The notes below the pieces were generated by a model. The model saw nothing but the letters and a program-made list of their open reading frames with translations, was not told where the DNA came from and made no database searches. Below are positions 23,374 through 32,300 of a DNA stretch of 64,000 nucleotides, one piece after another. Origin of the DNA: Ctena decussata (Eukaryota; Mollusca; Bivalvia; Lucinida; Lucinidae); contig OZ022502.1 of NCBI GenBank assembly GCA_963989385.1, positions 9,129,001 to 9,193,000 of the forward strand, in the 5' to 3' direction. The translations under genes were made by a program, and so were the position numbers. Position 1 is the stretch's first letter. Each line of letters opens with the position of its first letter.

Positions 23374-26300
23374 GCCAGGTGTCTTTAATTTTCCTCTGTA
23401 TTTGTTTAGCTATGCTTCCTTTTGTTTTGGACCATTTTATACTGAACCCCGGAATGGACATAAGTATATTTTTAAGTGGTGGCCAGTTATATTCTGACTT
23501 TCACCCACTTTTTTTACAGACTCATTCTTTGCATATACAGTCGCTTAGGTCTTCAAGACATCTTAAAGGTGTATATATGTAAATATGACTGTTAAATTTG
23601 TGTTTATGTTTTATGAGGACCATATGTGAGTATGGTTTGCTAATTATGTCATCCTCTTGAAATAAAGACTTTATTTAACTTCGAAGTATGGCCAATGTTC
23701 CTTCTTTCGAATGTGTTCTCTGCTCTTGAAGGAGTATTTTTTTTTAGATTTTGATTTGCAATACCCACCGTGTCTTGGCTGAAGTATTTTTTTCTAGTGC
23801 CCCCGTGTTAGTTTCTTTGTCGTCCCCTGAAGATAAATGTACATAAAATATATACTTTAAAATTCTTAATTTCAGGGTCCTAACCTTTGCGGAGATAAAA
23901 CAAAAACATTCTTTATTCCAGGTTCAGCTGTCGGAGAATGAATGTACATTTGTTCTAAGCTTTAGTGGAAACAGTCCGCTTGCGATTCGTGTTATATCAA
24001 AGACAATACAGGGATACTGTCAACAACATACCAGTCTGACCATCGAACAAATACTGAATATTGCACAAAAAAGCGGGGCCATGGCAGCTGTTTTGGACGT
24101 GATAAAGTATTCCTACGATTCGCTAGATGAAAAGCACAAAACTTATCTTCTTACACTGTCAGTGTTTGAAAATTCAGTTTTTGAAACTGATGAAGTCGCA
24201 TTCATGATACAACAATCATTTAAAGATACAATTATGTCGCTACTGTTTCTTAAATATAAAAATCTTGTAGAAATCGAGCAAGACATACTACAGAAGGGTG
24301 GGATACGCTTCCTGTATTGCCTACATCCTTTGGTTCTCACATTTCTTAATCAACTAGAGAAGCCAGCTAATATTAAACATATGTATCTTGAACTGATGTT
24401 AAAGAAGATAGGGAATGTTGAAAATACCCACAATGAACGTTTTGTTGAGGCTTTTTCGGTGTTCAGGGACCGAACGGCAAGCATCAAAACATTATTTCTC
24501 TACCTGCAACAAGAACCCATGACGTTTTCAATAATGAGATGTTCGTATTTGTACAAATTATCAGTATTCTTCGGATCCCCTGCTAGTAGGGAAGGCTTGT
24601 TGGAACGTCTAGCCAAAGAACATGAGTCAAAGGGTCAGAAAACCTGTGCTTTGTACTGGATGGTGGTGACGGCCACCTCTTGTATTGATGATAAGAGATT
24701 CGACCAGGCGGAGCAATACTTAGAGACAATAAGCAAGGAAATCGAAACGATCGAAACGTCTGATCCTAATCTGCTATATGTACAGGGCGAATATTTTCTC
24801 ACTAAAGGTAGGGTTTACAACAACAAGGATAAATACAGCGAAGCTGAGGAGGCTTTACGCAAAGCACAAGGCTGTTTTGAGCAATCTGAAGACAGTGAGA
24901 GCCGGTTTCCTGAAGTTGCAAGGACGTTCAACGCACTAGGAAACATCTACTACAAACTGAAGAACTTTGGACAGTCTTTGAAATATCATCAAAAAGCTAG
25001 CGACATAATGCAGCAACATCTTGTCGATCCTAACAACCAAGAGTTGTCTGTTTATGTTTTCAATCTGGGAACAGTGAAAGCCCAGCAAGCTAAGCACATG
25101 AGAGACAGTAATAGAGAGTTAGCTAATCAGTTATATCAAGGGGCTCTCGATGATTTTAATACCAGCATGGAAATAGATGTTCGACTGAATCTACAACGTA
25201 TTCCAAGCTATCCTATGAAGCTTCTCCAGAGGTTAGATCCCCCTCTCTCTCTCTGTCTTTTCTGACTCAATCTATCATCTCTCTCTGTCTCTGTATTTTT
25301 AAATGGGCTCCTTCTCCCCTAAATCGGTTCCGTTTTTTTTTTCTTTGTTTTTCTTTATTTGTTTTATCATTATTTTGTTTTCCTGTCCTCTTTTTTATTT
25401 TTTTTTTTTGAACAAACAATTCCAAAATAACAAAATGACAAAATAGGATAACTGAACCGAAATATCAGCACCTAAATGTTAACAATCAAATGGCGCCAAT
25501 ATAATGACGCGCCAACGTCGTTACGCTGTTAATGTTATGTACATCGACGGTAAGCGTCACCCATAACAGGCGACGTGTGCCTCCCGGGAGTTTCCCTGAA
25601 TTTGTTTTAGGGGTCTCTTTACTGGAAAAGCTTACAGAACACTCACGATTTTCTGAAAAAGACAACATATAAAACTAACGAATAGCATAAAGTTAACTGC
25701 AATTTGGCTAAATGACCTAGACACACCAGCTCCGTTGCCAGGTGTGCCTTGACGATGGGATGGAGCCTAAACGGAGTTATTTTATTATTATCATTATTCT
25801 TTTTTAATTAAATAGAATTCAATAACCATTTAATGTCTATACGATGTAAGGGTTTCTAACGGCCCAAAAAGGACTTTAGAAATGACAAAATGAGGTCCGT
25901 TTTAGGCCGTTAAAAACCCTTATTGGAAGGACACTCGGCGCCAGGTGTGTACAACTATGGTTATGTTCCTCTGAGCCACTTGGCCGTCCGTCCGATAAGG
26001 ATTTCTAACGTTCCAAAAAGGACTTCAAAAATGACCAAATGGGGTGTTGAATGGTAATTACGTGCTTTCTATGGCCATGTGATATCATTTCTATTTATAT
26101 TTTTAGGAAGTTTTGCATTCTGTTTTTTAAGAATAAGATGCTATTTAAAAGTTAGTTTTGTTGCTAAAAGTTAAAGAATAATTAGGCATTACTACTGCTC
26201 ATACTGCTTAGACTTCAAAAAAATCACAGCAATATTTGCATATATAAGTCTTTGCTACTCCGTTTTCTTTCATAAACTTTTTTTTAAAAGATTAAAGTGT

Positions 26301-29300
26301 GGTTGCAATTGTATCTAAGTTCAGTAAGTGACTGTAAGCAGAAGATGGATTTTTTCTGCATTTTAAGTATACTTTTGCGAATGTAATATAATTGTTTACG
26401 TCAGGTCAGATCTTCATCACCGAATGGGTAAATATGACGAAGCAATAGCTGATGCGAAAGAAGCTGTCAAATTGACAGAAGGCATCTATGGGGAGAATCA
26501 CTCATTGGTTACCGACGCCTATTACAGTGTGGCAAGTTTGCTGTATAAAAGATTTTCGAATAAAAAGGAAGGAACACCAGGTACATATACATGTAGGGTA
26601 ACCCACCCTTAAGTTTAATTTGCCCTGAAGTCGAAATTGCCCTGTAGTCAAACAAACTGTCAATAATAATATTTCGTCTCGGTGGATCATCACGTTATTA
26701 GACAAGACGTTACCTTAACCTATAAAAATATGAACAAAAGAGTCTATAGGTATTTTACAACTGGCTGGCGTCGCAACTCATCTCTCTCGAGCTATTACTG
26801 AATTTAGAATTTGGATATGCATAAATTTTGTAAAATGCTTAGAGTTTCGGTCAGCAAAATTCAAATCTTTGTTAAACCCATCTGTGGCTTCTCGATGCTC
26901 GAAAAGATAACTTTGTATTGGTCAAAATAATCAAAATCTAGACGAGCTTACTCATTTAATACAAACTATACTTCGCCATTGAGACGAACAAAGATACGCC
27001 TTGAAGACGGACAGAGACATGTTGTTTCGGAGACAGAATAGTCGCTGTATCACCGGCAAATACATCCAGTCACAAACTACATGTAAATGCGCAAATTATG
27101 TTTGTTTATTGTTAAATGCGTGCAAAAGTGGCTTAGGATTATAATAATTGTAAATGAATGTTTTACAATACCAGGAACCACATTGTGGACAGACCTTCAT
27201 TAATGTACCTTGCCGTTTGTCTCCTATTTCCCTAATAAGTGTTTAATTTGATATCAAACAAACATGATTGAAAAATATATCATATTAAAATGCGGTTTCT
27301 CTGAGTATCACAGAACCTATATGAGCTTGTCCCACAATGCCTGGATAAGGATAACATAGTACAGTGGGAGTCAGGAGTGTAGAGACTTACTGTTACTTAA
27401 GTGGATGTGGGATTTGATTGTATTAATTCCTGATCATTGCCTATCTTTTTACTTTACGAATTATGTCAATCCTAACATATGTTAGACTTTTAAAAGCCCC
27501 AAAACACGCATGGCTATATCGTTTGGAGTCTTTTTAAAAGCTGGTTAGATTTTGGTGACCATGGCCATGTTTTCAAAGGTCGCAGGAAGGATTATAATCT
27601 TATATATCATTACAAGATGATGCTGTGGGGAATGCTGTTGTGGGATTTATCTGTTATTGTCTGAAAAAGTACATTTGAGCCGCGACACTAGAAAACCAAC
27701 AATGTGGTTGTGCGCCTAGCGCAGACTCAGATCAGCCTGGGCATCCGCCTGGTCCGCTCAGAATTTTTGCTAAGCGCTTAAAGGATAGCTAAGGGTCTAA
27801 GCTACCTCCATGCGGACAGCGAAGACTCTGATCAGACTGGGCGGATGCCCAGCTGATCTGAGTCTGCGCTGGGCGCACAACCACATTGTTGGTTTTGTCG
27901 TGTCGCGGCTCATTTCTAGCTGATTATGTGTCCAAATATATACTCGATAAATGCGATTATAAAACTGAAATTGATCCAACTTAGCTTTGATTCTATTGTT
28001 TGTCACTTCTTTCGCTTTCGAATCATTATGTTTGACACGAGATACATGGAGCCTTTTCTGAAGATTGAAATTACGGTTAGGTATATACTCCTCGCCAAAT
28101 GTTTAGCATTATTAATGGTGAACTATGTAGCAGATATAACTGATACACAGGACTTCTAATATATCAAAAAGTTTGTCATCATTGTTCATATCCGATGCCA
28201 TAAAGTTAACAGAAGATGCCGAGATATTGGAATTTTGAAATTCAACGGTTGTTTGGATACACAGTGGCAAAAGCTGATACCACTGTATTTCAATGAAAAT
28301 TTTCATAAATTGTGTCAAAACATCACAAAATTTTAACTTTATCTTCACCAAACTAGCACAGTCTATAGATAAAATGTTAATTATGTGCTACATTGATAGT
28401 GGCTATGTCATTTCCAATTCAGACATAAGAGGCAAACTTGTAAAAACTGGTTTCCAAAATGACCGATGGTGCAATTTTCTTATTAATTCTTATCATTACG
28501 GAAGATTGGAAGTCTTTGATACTGGAACTTCAAGCTTTTTATAAAACTCATCAGTTACATGGTCTCTTATCTGACGTACGAATTTTTACATGCGCGACGT
28601 TTTGTAGGCAGAAACAGAGAATTTGAAAATAGAGTTCAACTAGCAAAATACTTTAAAATTACACACGCCCAAATTCTGAAAACTGGTATGGTTGGACTAA
28701 AATGGCAACAGGCAAGTCAATAAATTCTATCGTTGGTTAATATTTTGCAATTATTCTGCAGGAGGTGTAACAGAACCACCGTGAAACTGAAATATGTTTT
28801 ATTGAGGTTTATTTAGTCAATACAATCTGGAAAGATGAATCCTTCTGAAGCGAGGTTCACGTCAAAGAAACGTAAACAACAGAGCCGGTATCATGATTTA
28901 TCATAATGACGTCGCATCTGAGAGTGTAATAAAGCCATGCATTAAAAACGATAATCCACTAGTGGATTAAATATGCAAATTACGTCGTAACGTTATACGT
29001 TGACGTCCATAAAAACGTCGCGTTTTCTAATGGCGAAATCGTGACGTTTTAGTGCAAATTTTGCTAATAAAATGCGATTTTAGTGTCATATGATAAATAG
29101 AATCTTACATTCGTGCTCCTGTATTATTGAATTTATTAAACTCGTTGGGGAAAATCGATAAGATGCTCGGCAAAGCCTCGCATCTTATCTTTTTCCCCAA
29201 CTCGTTTAATAAATTGAATAATACAGGAGCACGAATGTAAGATCCTCTATTTAAACAATAAATACTGCCCAGACATTCAAGCTCCGGCTGTATCATATTT

Positions 29301-32300
29301 CTTTCTTCAACTTTTATTCTTCTTGTTTTTTGTTTTTTTTGTTTTGTTTTTTTCAGAATCCCGAAAAGACAGTTTGAAGCAGGCGTACGCCGTTTGCATA
29401 GAAATTGAAAAACAAATTCGAGACGGGAGTAAACAGAATGAAGACTGTGAAGACATCCTTCAGCTGTACACGGAAATTGCTATCCAGCTGAAGAGACAAA
29501 AAATCAAAGCTGAAGTTGAGGAATTTTGCAGGGTAATAACCCATTTTTTCCTTCTTTAAAATTTGCAGTTCTCCTCTTTAGCTTGCCCATAAACATAAAC
29601 CACGGACTGCCTCATATACGGTCATTTAGCTATATTGATAAAATACAAATCATACAATCATAGTCATTCAATCATTCACAAACCCCAGAAGAATGAAAAA
29701 AATCAGAAAAATAAAAAAGCGTCACCACCAAACATAACAATACAGCAACACCACATAGCAGAACAACAGAACGAAACATTTGTGATGAAAAACGCACTTA
29801 GAATTTCTAAGAAACACTGCGATAAATATCTTTCTTGTAATGGCCATTAGTAAGACTGCTGTGTGCATGCATCCTGGACCTCACTTGATTTCTCACTTTT
29901 GTTCAGTATATGAGCCGCGACAAGAGAAAACCAACAAAGAGGTTGTGCCCACAGTGCAGACTCAGATCAACCTGGGCATCCGCCAAGTTTGATCAGACTC
30001 TCCCCTAAGCGCTTAAAGTGTAGCTGAGAGTCTAAGCTACCTCCATGCGGACAGTGAAGACTGATCAGTCTGGGCGGAGTCTGTGCTGGGCGCACAATCA
30101 CTTTGTTGGTTTTCTCGTGCTGCGGCTCGTATCAGCAAGCCTGACACTCCTCGGTCGTAAATCGCTAAGTCCTTCTTTCCCTAATGCGTGAATTTTTATC
30201 GCCTTATTATTGCCGCCATTTAATTGTCTGTTTACATATGCCAGAAATTTATGAGATTATGATCTTGGCATTCATGAAAATGCCGCTATAAACCAAATTT
30301 TTATTTATATCTAAAACTTTTATTTGAAATCGAAAGAGGCCGTTATGTCGCAATAAAAAACGCAATAGTGGCAATATTCAAAATGTTAAATGGGCGGACA
30401 AAAGAAGATCAAGGAGAACAACGGACACTGATAGTAAAACCAGGTGCTTTACAATGTCAAGCGTTTCGTACTTGGTAAAACGGTCTACTTAGGAGCTGAC
30501 CAAATTCGATTTTGTCTGTCATTGTGGCCTAAATGTTTTTCTTTCGAAGTAAATGACAAACTATTCAGTCTGTTTTTATAATTGGAATCAAACCCAAACA
30601 GTGTAGCAGACTCATTTTACTTTTTGATACCGTTCACGGACTTTTTATATAAGCCGCGACACGACAAAACCAACAATGTGGTCGTGCGCCCAGCGCAGAC
30701 TCAGATCAGCCTGGGCATCCGCCCAGTCTGATCAGAGTCTTCGCTGTCCGCATGAAGGTAGCTTAGACCCTTAACTACCCTTTAAGCGCCCCGTGAAGAG
30801 TCTGATCAGACTGGGTGGATTCCCAGACTGATCTCAGTCTACACTGGGCGCACAACCACCTTGTTGGTTTTCTCGTGTCGCGGCTCATATGTATACAAGT
30901 ACAGCTTTGCTGATATATTTCTTATTATAGAACGGATTGACATGGGGTGAAGTGCAGAGTTATGGACTTAACTTCTGCTGTTTGATCCTATTAGCACTGA
31001 AGACACATCTCGCTTGGTGAAGTATAAATGCTCAACCTAAACCCAGAAGACGGAAAAGAACAGTTTGGTCGAACATTTGTACCTAACTAAGCAAGATGTG
31101 CTTTTCTAGCTGACATGATCAAACAGCTGAGGTTAAGCCCAGTACTCTGTACTTTATCCCATGTCAGTCCGTTCTGAAAAAGTAAATTATCAGGATAAAT
31201 ACGAACCTCGCTCGAATTGATTACATACAAAATGTCTGTAAACGGTATAACAGTATCAGAAAGTCACGGGGGTTAGCTACACTGCCAAAGAGTCCGCAGT
31301 TTATATAGTCGTTTAGTATACGGATATTTATTCATTGACGGTATTTTAAGGTACTTCTATATGTCAATATGACTTGGTGGCTAGAATATACGGGTGCTTT
31401 ATATTTTGAGGTGTAAGAAGAACAATATGCACTCTTGTTCTGAAGTACAGAAATAATCATTAGACATGCATATTATAGTTTATATTTTTGTTGTTGAATG
31501 AAAAATACGCAATTATTAAATTAGTCATATACTACCTTGAATTTTAGAAAAATTTTGAAACGTGGAACGCATTTTTCCTTCGTCAGAAATATATTTTTGC
31601 ATTAATATATAGCATAATCCATGAAATAAAGCAGTCGGAATGTATTTTTTCACCAAAAATTCATTAAGATTAATGTTCATGGTTTACAGAACCCCTCCCA
31701 ACTTTATACAACACACAGTGACAGTCAGGTGTACATGATATGTTCCTATGTTAATTTGCCTGTAAAACTAATCCTCATGTGTATACTTGCCTGTTACTAT
31801 CAGATGAGTATTTGGTGCTGTTGGATAAGCAGAAATAGTGAGCCTGTAAAATAAATTCTGGAAATTTTACATTACGACTGCTTTAACTCACGGATAACAC
31901 TATATATTAGTGCAAAAAAATCTGTATTTCTGATGAAGGAATGGAGTTCTGCATTTCCAAAATTTGACCACGTTCAAGGTAATATTTGACACATTTAATA
32001 GATGTTTATTTTTAATCTAACGACAAAAATATATTTATTAAATAATAAATAATAATATTAATAATCTTTAATTATAGTCGCTTATTTTTATTAACAACTT
32101 ACATAAGCTCTGTGGAGCTTTTATTGCGACTTATTAAGACTATATACATATATACAAACTGAGCTGTGGATATGTGACTTGCTCAAGGTCACAACGCTAG
32201 GGCCCTGGTGAGGATCGAACTCGGGACCCTTTGATCATGAGTCGGGCACACTACCACTGCGCCACTGCGCTCAACTCTACTGCTTATTGCATGACATGCA

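Larger units (their letters stand above)
22887..23921. other. Intron 6 of the NB-ARC gene
   Basis: Carries one family A MITE, a 36-bp ATT microsatellite and otherwise T-rich DNA. Confidence 0.6.
26581..29356. other. Intron 8 of the NB-ARC gene
   Basis: Contains one family A MITE and a long hairpin near its 3' end; the rest is AT-rich with no supported gene. Confidence 0.5.

Noticed and set aside
32190..32275. Functional tRNA gene
   Set aside because: A- and B-box-like motifs exist but no clean acceptor or anticodon stem closes; a SINE relic is likelier.
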